A DNA stretch of 64,000 nt from Zoogloea sp. (GCF_017302315.1 NZ_JAFLDT010000012.1:1-64000); one strand, 5' to 3'. Shown: positions 16,673-24,755, numbered from the stretch's first letter. Program-made: numbers and translations. The notes: a model not told the origin generated them from the sequence alone.

Positions 16673-17056
16673 TCATCGAATTGATTTCATATCCTGGTGA
16701 CCACTGTCAGGACACCATGAAACAACCCCATTGTGTATCCAGAAATGGCAGCCACAGCTGTTGGTCATACGTATCGAAGGCGAGACGGTGGGGCAGTCAA
16801 GATAGTCCAGCTTCACCTTCCATCTTGGGCTGCGCTGAGCGCTGAGTGATAGCTGCACTTTCTGGCCACAGCCGCCGGGGCAGCGAAAGCATGCCCACTT
16901 GTCGTGTGTCGCGTCCTTAACCAGGACCAAGACGCCCTCGGCAAGCTCTTGGGAAGACGGATGTCGGGGCATGACCTCGCACACAAATGCCGGTCCTTTG
17001 ATCCATCCTAGGGCGACAAAGGCGGTTCGAAGCCAGGTCTTCAGCATCATTTTCAC
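16673..17056 (-). CDS. Small cysteine-rich DUF6527-like protein of the ubiquitin-like cluster
   Basis: The frame starts with GTG at 17056, overlapping the E1-JAB stop by 4 bp (ATG alternatives at 17050 and 17047). The 127-aa product has a central zinc-ribbon-like pattern, CFRCPGGCG (C56, C59, C63), then C88 and C101-C103 with C115 (CGCHFWIHNGVVSWC). This matches the small family (DUF6527) that computational studies place beside bacterial E1/E2/ubiquitin genes. Its job is unknown; metal binding and a protein-protein or substrate-adaptor role are inferences. It is the last gene of the leftward operon. Confidence 0.65.
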   Translation of the reverse strand: MKMMLKTWLRTAFVALGWIKGPAFVCEVMPRHPSSQELAEGVLVLVKDATHDKWACFRCPGGCGQKVQLSLSAQRSPRWKVKLDYLDCPTVSPSIRMTNSCGCHFWIHNGVVSWCPDSGHQDMKSIR

Positions 17057-18456
17057 CCCACCCTATCCAGGAATGGATCGACATCTGCCCGACCCCAATA
17101 CATGTGGTCAATGCAGATTGGGCAGTCCGGGCTCTGATGGGTGCCGGGACGGTGATCCAAAAATCGGTCGAACCGGCGGGTCTGATTCCAGAGCCATCCC
17201 TCCGTGCCCCGATAGCCGATCAGGCCTTGAATGAGTTCATTGACCGCCATGCAGGCTGTTTCGGTCGTGAATGTCACGACCCCCGGTGCGGGGTTGCCGC
17301 TGCCCCGTACATAGGCTTCGCGCTTCTGGCGCTCGTATTGTTCCGGCTGAGCCCGTTTCAGGGCCTCCTCCCGTGCAGTGACCGGATTAACGACACCCCT
17401 GCAAATTAGGCATGGGGCACCGGCCGACAACACGGTGACCCGGCCTGACAGTTCGCGGAAACCACTCTCCATAGCCGGGTCGATGGCCAGACCTACGTCG
17501 ATGACCGGGGTGAGATAGAAATAGGCGAACCGATTGAGAAAAAGACGGCCGTCATGGTCATCAGTACATCCAAATAGGACATCGCATGACTTGAGCGCGT
17601 CCCGGCAAAGTAGATCACCTGCCCACGCTTGCATGGGGACAACCCGAGTGCCGATGGACCAGCCGGTTATTTCCGCCGCTAGGACATCGACCTTGGGCCG
17701 CATGGCATCCGCGTCCGAACGACGGGCACCGTGCAACCGGTTCAGGTTGGTCGCCTCAGCCCTGTCATCGTCGATCAGCACTAGATTTCCAACCCCCAGC
17801 CTGGCAAGAAGTGTCGCCACGGCGCTTCCCGTGCCACCGCAGCCAACTACCCCAACTTTGAGATGGCGGAGTTGGTGGTTGAGGGCGTCACCGAAAGCAA
17901 GGGCCTGGCGCGAGAAGACCTCGGACGCCACCTTAGTCACTTCACGATGTATGACCAGATGCCTCCCCACAACACGCAGGGAGTGATGGGGCAAAGCCGT
18001 AGCGGAGTCCACCCATAGTCTGGCCCGGATGGAACTGTCACTGGCCAACAGGATGCTTAGCAGCTGCGTGCCGGTTCCATTTCTGTTCTGGGCCAGGCGG
18101 TGGAGTTCACGCTCGTTCCGATCATCCTGGTCCGAGAACTGCTCCGGGCCCCTGGGGTGGGTATGCACTATACCGACGACTAGACCTTCCGCCTGTGCGC
18201 GTTTCAATAGTTTCACGTAGGTTTTGGTCGACCAGGTCACATGGTTCCCACTGGCAGAAACGCGGTCCTCCGGAGGTACGGCCAAGACCTCGTGGGTAGT
18301 CAGCCTTTGGCGGCACGTGCGGTCCCAGGGATCGCTATGTATCCTGGCGCTGCCGCATAGGACATAGGCAGAGGCCTCCGTTCCGTCGTCCCGCCCCAGT
18401 AATTCGCGTAGATGAGCGAGATGACTTTCTTGAAGGGTCAGGTCGAACTGGGTCAT
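17053..18456 (-). CDS. Fusion of JAB/JAMM deubiquitinase-like domain and ThiF/E1 activating domain
   Basis: This 467-aa protein has two domains. The N-terminal JAB/MPN+ domain has the metalloprotease signature HTHPRGPEQFSDQD (H98, H100, S108, D111) with E27 as probable catalytic acid. It could process or remove a ubiquitin-like tail. Residues about 198-450 are an E1/ThiF adenylation domain: VGVVGCGGTGSAVATLLARLG (205-210 loop), LIDDD (228-231), NLNR (237-240), K255 and D299. Two CxxC pairs (C349/C352 and C445/C448) should hold a structural zinc. Which cysteine, if any, carries the thioester (C402 is a candidate) is unclear. Both ends overlap neighbours by 4 bp, indicating tight coupling to the E2 and DUF6527 genes. 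Confidence 0.88.
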   Translation of the reverse strand: MTQFDLTLQESHLAHLRELLGRDDGTEASAYVLCGSARIHSDPWDRTCRQRLTTHEVLAVPPEDRVSASGNHVTWSTKTYVKLLKRAQAEGLVVGIVHTHPRGPEQFSDQDDRNERELHRLAQNRNGTGTQLLSILLASDSSIRARLWVDSATALPHHSLRVVGRHLVIHREVTKVASEVFSRQALAFGDALNHQLRHLKVGVVGCGGTGSAVATLLARLGVGNLVLIDDDRAEATNLNRLHGARRSDADAMRPKVDVLAAEITGWSIGTRVVPMQAWAGDLLCRDALKSCDVLFGCTDDHDGRLFLNRFAYFYLTPVIDVGLAIDPAMESGFRELSGRVTVLSAGAPCLICRGVVNPVTAREEALKRAQPEQYERQKREAYVRGSGNPAPGVVTFTTETACMAVNELIQGLIGYRGTEGWLWNQTRRFDRFLDHRPGTHQSPDCPICIDHMYWGRADVDPFLDRVG

Positions 18457-18833
18457 GCCGCCTCCGCCAAAGCCATCTCAATCCGCTTCAACATGGTCCA
18501 GATGCCGTCTACGCCCGGTCGCCAGTCATTGTTGTGTCGCGACCACCGCTGCCAGCTCCGGCCCGCGAAACTGACGGCCTGGTCGGCTGCGCGGGGATAG
18601 CGGTTGTTACAAGCCAGATGCAGCCACGGTATGGCGTAGAACATATCGGGCGCCACATCCGGGTATGCACCCGGCAGCAAGATCATAATGTCCGCGTGTG
18701 GCGCATCGAAACGACCAGCCGGCAGGGCGAATTGCTTGAACACGACTGCCTTCTGGCCGTTTTCTTGATGTTCCTCGAAGGCCAATCCACGGTCTTGCAG
18801 ATAGCGGCTGCACTTCATAGGGAGAATGGCCAT
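18453..18833 (-). CDS. E2-like ubiquitin-conjugating fold protein (Prok-E2_E type)
   Basis: The 126-aa protein fits the short bacterial E2 families found beside E1-JAB fusions. It shows the UBC core pattern ADIMILLPGAYPDVAPDMFYAIPWL, then LACNNRYPRAA and the conserved block RSWQRWSRHNNDWRPGVDG. Only two cysteines exist, C8 and C75, so C75 (LAC) is the natural candidate for the active site; the canonical HPN motif is missing. H100 in the WSRH motif may assist. It starts 3 bp after the multi-ubiquitin stop and its own stop overlaps the E1-JAB start by 4 bp. A role in transferring the ubiquitin-like protein to targets is inferred. Confidence 0.8.
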   Translation of the reverse strand: MAILPMKCSRYLQDRGLAFEEHQENGQKAVVFKQFALPAGRFDAPHADIMILLPGAYPDVAPDMFYAIPWLHLACNNRYPRAADQAVSFAGRSWQRWSRHNNDWRPGVDGIWTMLKRIEMALAEAA

Positions 18834-18836
18834 GGC

Positions 18837-19397
18837 TCAGCCTTCCGTCGTCTGCATGAGGCCGGTGAAGAACCATTCCACCCCTGGGGCGGCAAGATCG
18901 ACCAGTACATCATTTGCAATCAGACGGTCTTCAGCTCCAGGCTGTCGGACTTCCTGCCACACGCCGTATGTCGCCAAGTCAACTCTGGCCAGTTTCTTCA
19001 GGGAGGCCCCCGAGATCAGGGGGCCGCCCCATTCCTGGCGCGTACCGTCTAGCTCGAAGCGGAAAGACTTGTCACTACGGAAGACAAGGAATTTTTCGAC
19101 GCCAGCCGACCGGAGATCGGTGGTTTCATCGAGCCGCAGCTCCTCAAGCTCGCCATTCCGGAGCATCTGGAAGACCAGATGCTCTTCCACCGGCTTGAAA
19201 CCGCCCTCCAGCAGTACTTGCCGACCACTAGGGATCGGGTCATGGATTACGGTTTGGACGAACTCCAGACGGTCGTTGCCGATGGCGATCCGGTAAGGAC
19301 CATGTGGGCGCACGGGGCTCCCCCCCCTCACGCAGGCCTGCACATCCACAGCATCGTCCTCGAGCCGGCCATGATCTTCGTTCACCTGTACACTCAT
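18837..19397 (-). CDS. Multi-ubiquitin domain protein (two tandem beta-grasp domains)
   Basis: The ATG at 19397 is preceded by AAGGAG. The 186-aa product has a short acidic leader and two tandem ubiquitin-like domains, about 34-108 (YRIAIGNDRLEFVQTVI... ending KFLVFRSD) and 109-181 (SFRFELDGTRQEWGG... ending VEWFFTGL). It stops at MQTTEG, so a glycine (G186) is already the last residue. A ready-made C-terminal glycine means no tail trimming would be needed before E1 adenylation. The domain pair and the E2, E1-JAB and DUF6527 genes downstream define a bacterial ubiquitin-like conjugation operon. This gene is first, facing the divergent sigma-factor operon. Confidence 0.85.
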   Translation of the reverse strand: MSVQVNEDHGRLEDDAVDVQACVRGGSPVRPHGPYRIAIGNDRLEFVQTVIHDPIPSGRQVLLEGGFKPVEEHLVFQMLRNGELEELRLDETTDLRSAGVEKFLVFRSDKSFRFELDGTRQEWGGPLISGASLKKLARVDLATYGVWQEVRQPGAEDRLIANDVLVDLAAPGVEWFFTGLMQTTEG

Positions 19398-19555
19398 GTC
19401 ATACTCCTTCAGAAGTGTCCCAGGGTTAGTCCCCGGGGCTTTCAGGAGGTAGGACTCTCCAGCAAGCGGTTCTGGACGCTGGAAAAAAAATATTTCTGGC
19501 CGCGTCCACGAAAGCGGTCTGGGGAGTCCAACAACAAAGGAGGATTTGCTTACAT
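19398..19555. promoter_or_regulatory. Divergent promoter region between ubiquitin-like operon and sigma-factor operon
   Basis: This 158-bp spacer separates the two divergent operons. It contains strong ribosome-binding sites on both sides (AAGGAG for the ubiquitin gene, AAAGGAGG near 19536 for the sigma gene). Its centre is GC-rich with dyads around CCAGGGTTAGTCCCCGGGG, followed by an A-tract near 19481-19490. No clear sigma70 hexamers are evident. Recognition by the encoded sigma factor is plausible but unproven. Confidence 0.45.
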
Positions 19556-20146
19556 ATGGCTGTTGACGAGGAAGACCCCGACCGCCTGGCCCCCCATGAG
19601 GTAGAGACTGCGCTTAGTCAGATGGATGGAGCAGACTGGGCTCGTGCTGAGCGCATGGCACGGGCCTTGGTCTGCGGTGTGCACGAAATCACATCAGAAG
19701 ATTTGTTGCAGGAGGCGCTGACCAAGCTCCTGTCGGGAGAGCGACGTTTCCCCCGGAGTAGCCATCCACTGGTGGTCCTGAAAACTGCTATGCATAGCGA
19801 GGCGAGCAATTTACGTAGACGAGCTATCAAGGGCCCCATTGATGGACATGTGACCGTGACGGCTGACTATGATGACGAGTTGGACGAGCCTTTCGGCCCC
19901 CAGGTCGAGGCCGTGGACTCCAGAACTCCCGAAGATGCCGTAGTGGCCAAGGACCAGCTTGAATACATCTACAAATGCCTTGAAGGCGATGAAGAGCTGG
20001 AGCTGGTGGCCATGGCTTGGGCCGATGGACTCAGAGGTCAGGACGCGGCGGATGCCGCAGGCCTCGATATGAAGGCGTATGACGCTGCGAGAAAACGGCT
20101 GGACCGGAAACTCAGCAGTCCTGCGCTGGGCCGGAGGGAAGCATGA
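19556..20146 (+). CDS. Sigma-70-family (ECF-like) sigma factor beside the ubiquitin-like operon
   Basis: The 196-aa protein has a region-2-like segment, WARAERMARALVCGVHEITSEDLLQEALTKLLSGERRF followed by HSEASNLRRRAIKGP. After an acidic linker comes a region-4-like helix set with ELELVAMAWADGLRGQDAADAAGLDMKAYDAARKRL. It is a divergent member, lacking the usual FecI or RpoE signatures. An AAAGGAGG site precedes the ATG. Its stop overlaps the next start (ATGA at 20143-20146). Position suggests that it activates the divergent ubiquitin-like operon and perhaps its own operon. It may be held in check by the following small protein or released by the metallopeptidase; this is inference. Confidence 0.7.
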   Translation: MAVDEEDPDRLAPHEVETALSQMDGADWARAERMARALVCGVHEITSEDLLQEALTKLLSGERRFPRSSHPLVVLKTAMHSEASNLRRRAIKGPIDGHVTVTADYDDELDEPFGPQVEAVDSRTPEDAVVAKDQLEYIYKCLEGDEELELVAMAWADGLRGQDAADAAGLDMKAYDAARKRLDRKLSSPALGRREA

Positions 20147-20535
20147 GCAAACATACAACCGACCTGAATAATTTCTTCGAAAGTTACTTTCATGAGCTTC
20201 GCACAATGTTGGACGAAGATGTGCTTGACGCCGAGGCTGCACAGACGGTTAAGGCACGTGCGCTGGAGCGACTCAAGGCGGCCAAGGCCGAAGCCGGGCG
20301 TCGTCGTCTGGCAATAGCCAGGGCAAACATGCGGGACACCGCACCGTATCGAGCGGAAGGTGGTGAAGACGTTTCTCCTGCGGCCGCCAGGTCTTATGTG
20401 GCCCGGGCGGCGAATGATGCGCGCTACACCATGGCTGCCCGGAAGCTGGACGAAATGACGGATGAAGATGTCCTGCGTCTGTACCGGCAGCTCCGAATGC
20501 TTGAGTCTGACAGCGAGGCTGATGACGAAACATGA
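20143..20535 (+). CDS. Small charged helical protein, candidate sigma partner
   Basis: This 130-aa protein is of unrecognised family. It is predicted almost entirely helical, with an Ala/Lys/Arg/Glu-rich coiled-coil-like stretch (QTVKARALERLKAAKAEAGRRRLAIARANMR). The C-terminal half holds SYVARAANDARYTMAARKLDEMTDEDVLRLYRQLRMLE and an acidic tail. It overlaps the sigma gene upstream and the metallopeptidase gene downstream by 4 bp each, so equal translation of the three is likely. Being sandwiched between a sigma factor and an ImmA/IrrE protease makes an anti-sigma or protease-substrate role attractive. No signal peptide or membrane helix is present, so it should be cytoplasmic. Confidence 0.6.
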   Translation: MSKHTTDLNNFFESYFHELRTMLDEDVLDAEAAQTVKARALERLKAAKAEAGRRRLAIARANMRDTAPYRAEGGEDVSPAAARSYVARAANDARYTMAARKLDEMTDEDVLRLYRQLRMLESDSEADDET

Positions 20536-21332
20536 CGCCAGGACAGAAGGCGGAAGCCCGCATAGCGGAGCTGGGCATTGTCGACCCCAGGGATATCGAC
20601 ATTGAGGCGATAGCTTTCGATGCGGGGATCCGGGTTGAGTATGAACAGCTGAGAGGCTGCGCGGCGACGCTGGTCGGTCTGGGTAACAGGGCAATCGCAA
20701 CCATCAGGCCCTCTGGCAGTTCCGGCCGAGATCGCTTCTCCATCGGGCATGAGCTTGGGCACTGGGAGCTGCACCGTGGTCAATCGTTCCAATGTAGGGC
20801 GGACAATCCATCCGACAACCTGGTCTCCAGTACAAAGCTTGAGATTGAGGCTGATGAATACTCCACCCATATCTTGATGCCATCAGCACTGTTCCATCCG
20901 GCTGTCAAGTCCTTCAATTGGCCCAGCATCAAGGAAATCGATGAGGTGGCTGGTCTTTTCAGCACCAGCCTCCTGGCGACTACCCTACGGTTGGCAAAGA
21001 TCGACGCTCTACCTGTGCTGGTGACTTGCTACACATCGCAAGGACGACGCTGGCATGTGGCCGCGCCGCATGTGCCCACGCGCTGGTGGCTCAAGGAGCA
21101 ACTCGATGAAGACAGCTTTGCCTATGATCTGCTGTCGGCCGGAAGGCCCTGCGACTCCCCCAGAAAACAATCCGCGGATGCCTGGTTTGCAAATGATGAT
21201 GCTGAGGAGTTTGAGATCCTGGAGCAGTGCTATTCCCCGATACCTGGCCAAGCCATCGTGGTCTTGTACCTCAGTGATGCGGAGATGTTTGAGCGAGGAT
21301 ACGATCCTGCGGTAAGGAAGCGACGGAAGTAA
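20532..21332 (+). CDS. ImmA/IrrE-family metallo-endopeptidase
   Basis: The 266-aa protein carries the zinc-protease motif HELGHWELH (H73, E74, H77) and the downstream acidic ligand region EIEADEYSTHILMP (about 104-117), the standard ImmA/IrrE layout. The N-terminal part and a C-terminal ~100-residue extension (from about 165, including PTRWWLKEQLDEDSFAYDLL) are less conserved. ImmA cleaves the ICEBs1 repressor and IrrE cleaves DdrO, both to switch on genes under stress. As third gene with a sigma factor and a small helical protein, it is a good candidate to cut an inhibitor and turn on the adjacent ubiquitin-like operon. Confidence 0.88.
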   Translation: MTPGQKAEARIAELGIVDPRDIDIEAIAFDAGIRVEYEQLRGCAATLVGLGNRAIATIRPSGSSGRDRFSIGHELGHWELHRGQSFQCRADNPSDNLVSSTKLEIEADEYSTHILMPSALFHPAVKSFNWPSIKEIDEVAGLFSTSLLATTLRLAKIDALPVLVTCYTSQGRRWHVAAPHVPTRWWLKEQLDEDSFAYDLLSAGRPCDSPRKQSADAWFANDDAEEFEILEQCYSPIPGQAIVVLYLSDAEMFERGYDPAVRKRRK

Positions 21333-21636
21333 CGACGCAGGATTTCCTGAGCTACCAACATTTACGACTGTTTAGGCCGAGGGCCTGCCCCACGACTATG
21401 AGGATGAACAGCAGCATCACCCCGGTCAGCAGACGTTGCCCTTGCTGAGGAACGAACGCCCGGTCTGAGGCAGTAGCGGTCACCTATCAAATTCGCGCTG
21501 ACAGGCCGCTCCGGCCGACAACCCGACCCTCCCACCCCCCGCCGACACCCTCATCCGTATTGCCCTCCTTCTCCGTGCCTCACAGGCACAGGGCAGGCCC
21601 CCGCGTGCGGCACACTCCATCGCCAACACGCGCCAA
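21333..21636. other. Gap with possible truncated membrane-protein remnant
   Basis: This is the right flank of the ubiquitin-like cluster. On the - strand, about 21350-21470 can be read as RLLTGVMLLFILIVVGQALGLNSRKCW before a stop, a single hydrophobic helix that may be the tail of a lost membrane protein. The family is not recognised. The remainder is C-rich with no gene. No attachment-site repeat matching the left flank was found by eye. Confidence 0.35.
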
Positions 21637-22551
21637 TCACCGCCCGCCGCCCCGCCCCGGCATTGCCCCGATCACCGCGCCCACCGACACCACAACAATC
21701 CCCAGCATCACCGTCCAGGTCAGTTGCTCATCCAGGATGAAGTAGGCCCCGATTGCCGACACAGCCGGAACCAGCGACAGCATCATCGAGGCCTGGCAGG
21801 CGCCGATTTTCTGGTTGGCGTAGCTGTAGAGGCCGGCGGCCAGCATGGCGGCGATGAAGCCCTGGTAGACGCATTGCAGTGCGATGTCGCCCCAGCCGGC
21901 GGTGGGCAGGTTTTTGGGCAGGTAGAGCAGGTAGACGGGTTCGTAGAGCAGCAGGGCGAAGAAGGCGATGCCGCAGACGCCCAGCGCGGGCCGGATCTGC
22001 CAGCGGCGCATCAGGAGGCCGAAGACCGACCAGGACATGGCGGCGGCGAGAAAGAGCAGGTCTCCGGTCAGTTCGTCCTGGCCGTGATGGGACAGGAGGC
22101 TGTCGATGCCGATCAGCAGCAGCCCACAGGCCGACAGGCCGAGGGCGATCAGCGTCTGCCGTGCCAGGTGAAGGCCCGTGGTGAGCGCCACGAGGATGGC
22201 GGTGCAGAAGGGGATGCCGCCATTCACGAAGATCCCGGCGTGGGCGCTGGGGGCGAACGAGAAGCCGGAATAGACGAACAGCCCGTAACCCAGGCCGCCA
22301 AAGACGCTGAGCGCAAGGTAGCGCGGCCAGTCGGCGAAGGGGGCGTTGCGCAGAAAATAGAGCCCGCCGAGCAGGCCGGAAACGCCGTAGCGCATGGCGG
22401 CCAGGTCAAAGGGCGTGAACAGCCCCTTGGTGCCAAAGCGCGAGACGATGTTGAACCCGGACCAGCAGGCCACGACCAGCAGGCCGGCGATGAGGCCCTT
22501 CGTGGTGTCCGACAGGCCTTGCGTGGGGTGGGGCGGGGAGGGCGGGTGCAT
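21637..22551 (-). CDS. EamA/DMT-family transporter
   Basis: I chose the ATG at 22551 (MHPPSPPHP), which gives a 304-aa protein of usual length; upstream in-frame sequence is not family-like. Ten hydrophobic helices form two EamA repeats: GLIAGLLVVACWSGFNIVSRFG opens the first and LLFLAAAMSWSVFGLLMRRW opens the second. NQKIGACQASMMLSLVPAVSAIGAYFILDEQLTW is the conserved end of the second repeat. It ends in a glycine/arginine tail. Substrate is unknown; members export amino acids or metabolites. It is divergent from the patatin gene. Confidence 0.9.
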   Translation of the reverse strand: MHPPSPPHPTQGLSDTTKGLIAGLLVVACWSGFNIVSRFGTKGLFTPFDLAAMRYGVSGLLGGLYFLRNAPFADWPRYLALSVFGGLGYGLFVYSGFSFAPSAHAGIFVNGGIPFCTAILVALTTGLHLARQTLIALGLSACGLLLIGIDSLLSHHGQDELTGDLLFLAAAMSWSVFGLLMRRWQIRPALGVCGIAFFALLLYEPVYLLYLPKNLPTAGWGDIALQCVYQGFIAAMLAAGLYSYANQKIGACQASMMLSLVPAVSAIGAYFILDEQLTWTVMLGIVVVSVGAVIGAMPGRGGGR

Positions 22552-22827
22552 GGGGGCTGACGGGATTCCTGAAGAAATTTCTGAACGATGGGAGTAGAGC
22601 ACGGGGCGGTGGCTCTGCACAGATTCAGGGCTTGGTGCTCTTGATGGCAACAGATTCCGTCCGCGGGTGGGGCGGAGCGCGCTGGTTGGAGGTCAAGACG
22701 CTGGCCGCAGCGTCCTGGAGGGCGAGCTCCCGTGGCTGCCCACCCGTTTCGAACTTCTGAAACCCTTCTCCGTCCCTCCTTCATGTATTGTGCGGTGCAA
22801 CATGTGCCGTCTTGAAGGAGTAGCGCG

Positions 22828-23880
22828 ATGTCAGTCAGTCGATGGTGGAAGAAGAAGGACACTGCGGTTTCGTCAGCCCTGAGCCTGGCCCTGCAGGGGG
22901 GCGGTGCCCATGGGGCCTATACCTGGGGGGTGCTGGATCGTCTGCTGGAGGAGGGGGTGGCGCTGGAGGGGATCAGCGGGACGAGCGCCGGGGCGATGAA
23001 TGCCGTGGCCCTGGCCCAGGGCTGGACGACGGGCGGCGCGGAGGGGGCGAGGGAGAGCCTGAGCGCCTTCTGGGAGGCCGTGGCCGATACCACGCCCTTC
23101 GAGCTGGACCTGCTGCACAGCCTCAACCCGGCGGGGGATGGTTCGCTGCCGGCGGCGGTGAACATGATGCTGGGCATCACCCGGCTGTTCTCGCCATACC
23201 AGCTCAACCCTTTCGAGCTGAACCCCCTGCGCGATGTGGTGCGGGCCCAGTTCGATTTTGAGCGCATCCGGCGTGAGTGCCCCCTCAAGCTCTTCATTGC
23301 CGCCACCCAGGTGCGCACGGGCAAGGTGCGCCTGTTCCATACCGCCGAGCTGAGCGAGGATGCGCTGCTGGCCTCGGCCTGTCTGCCCACCCTGCACCAT
23401 GCGGTGGAGATTGATGGTGAGGCTTACTGGGACGGGGGCTTCACCGCCAACCCGGCGATCTACCCGTTGATGTACGAGTGCACCACGCCGGACATCCTGC
23501 TGATCCTGCTCAATCCGTTGGTGCGGCCGACGGCGCCGCGTAGCGCCGAGGATATTGCAGCGCGCAGCGTGGAGCTGGGGTTTTCGACCACCTTTCTGCG
23601 GGAGATGCGCATGATTGCCCACGCCCGCAGGCAGATCGGCGAGGGCCGGGGGTGGCTGCCCCTGGGCCATTTCGAGCGCAAGCTGACGGGGCTGCGCTTC
23701 CATCTGATCGAAGCGGAAGAGCTGCTCGCGGCCGGCAGGGCGAGCAAGCTCAACGCCACCCGGGCCTTTCTGCACACCTTGCGCGATCTGGGGCGGGCGA
23801 GGGCAGCACGCTGGGTGGCTGAAGGCCTGCCCCGGGTGGGGCGCGAGGCTTCGGTGGATCTGGAGGCGTTGTTCGAGTAA
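22828..23880 (+). CDS. Patatin-like phospholipase
   Basis: An AAGGAG site precedes the ATG. The 350-aa protein has the patatin oxyanion motif GGGAHG (24-29), the serine nucleophile motif GTSAG (S53) and the catalytic-aspartate motif DGGFTANP in the central part, the complete Ser-Asp dyad of this acyl hydrolase fold. No signal peptide is evident, so it should be cytoplasmic or peripheral. Similar proteins are often encoded near PHB genes in betaproteobacteria; here an intracellular PHB depolymerase gene lies 0.9 kb downstream. Lipid hydrolysis at the granule or membrane is a possible role. Confidence 0.92.
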   Translation: MSVSRWWKKKDTAVSSALSLALQGGGAHGAYTWGVLDRLLEEGVALEGISGTSAGAMNAVALAQGWTTGGAEGARESLSAFWEAVADTTPFELDLLHSLNPAGDGSLPAAVNMMLGITRLFSPYQLNPFELNPLRDVVRAQFDFERIRRECPLKLFIAATQVRTGKVRLFHTAELSEDALLASACLPTLHHAVEIDGEAYWDGGFTANPAIYPLMYECTTPDILLILLNPLVRPTAPRSAEDIAARSVELGFSTTFLREMRMIAHARRQIGEGRGWLPLGHFERKLTGLRFHLIEAEELLAAGRASKLNATRAFLHTLRDLGRARAARWVAEGLPRVGREASVDLEALFE

Positions 23881-23955
23881 CGGGGCCGGCGGACACGCAC
23901 CGCTTGCGGGCGCGTGCCTCGACATGGTGCGGGACCGTCTGGGGGAGCGCGGCCC

Positions 23956-24609
23956 TCAGAACTCCACTTCCAGCTCTTCGATATCGTCCGGTTCGAGCTT
24001 GGCCGCGGCGATCCATTTGCCCATTTCGGGCATGGCCATGAGGGTCTGGCAATAGGCCGCACAGGCTTCGTCGAGGGGCACATCGTAGGTCAGGAAGCGG
24101 GTGGCGACGGGGGCGTACATGGCGTCGGCCAGGGTGCGACGGGTGCCGAACAGGTAGGGGCCGCCATAGCGCGTCAGGCAGTCGCGCCAGATCTCGACAA
24201 CCCGTTCGATGTCGCCCTTGGCCCGCGACCACACGGTGAAGTTGGGAAAATGGGCCTTCAGATTCATGGGTAGCGCCGCGCGCAGGGCGCTGAATCCCGA
24301 GTGCATTTCGCCGCAGATGGAGCGGCAGTGGGCGCGGGCGGCTGCATCGGCGGGCAGCAGCCCGGCCTTGGGCTTGATCTCGTTGAGGTATTCGCCGATG
24401 GCCAGGGTGTCCCAGACGGAGATGTCGCCGTGGGTGAGGCGCGGGACGCGCACAGAGGGCGCCAGCAGCAGGAGCTCGGCGCGTGCATTGGCATCGTCCT
24501 GTTCGACCATCTCTTCCTTGAAGGTGAGGCCGGCGAAGCGCGCCATCAACCAGCCGCGCAGGGACCAGGACGAGTAGTTCTTGCTGCTCAGGGTGAGGGT
24601 GATGGCCAT
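23956..24609 (-). CDS. Glutathione S-transferase family protein
   Basis: The start at 24609 (MAITLTLSSKNYSSWSLRGWL) gives 217 aa, normal for a GST. The N-terminal thioredoxin-like half has SSKNYSSWSLR, placing serines at the glutathione-activating position, then SVRVPRLTHGDISVWDTLAIGEYLNE, the cis-proline and glutathione-contacting block. The helical C-terminal half includes RTLADAMYAPVATRF. It is divergent from phaZ across 147 bp. The substrate is not predictable; members detoxify electrophiles or isomerise metabolites. Confidence 0.9.
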   Translation of the reverse strand: MAITLTLSSKNYSSWSLRGWLMARFAGLTFKEEMVEQDDANARAELLLLAPSVRVPRLTHGDISVWDTLAIGEYLNEIKPKAGLLPADAAARAHCRSICGEMHSGFSALRAALPMNLKAHFPNFTVWSRAKGDIERVVEIWRDCLTRYGGPYLFGTRRTLADAMYAPVATRFLTYDVPLDEACAAYCQTLMAMPEMGKWIAAAKLEPDDIEELEVEF

Positions 24610-24755
24610 GGTGGGAGTCTCCGGCAAGGCGTTCGGGGCAGGTGGTGGTGCCTGGTGTGTCAAGGATAAGAGCAAACCACGTGCCTGCAAGGGTGTCCGT
24701 GACGGCATGGCTATTGCTAGTATCCGGAACCCAACAGCAGCATCACAAAAACATC

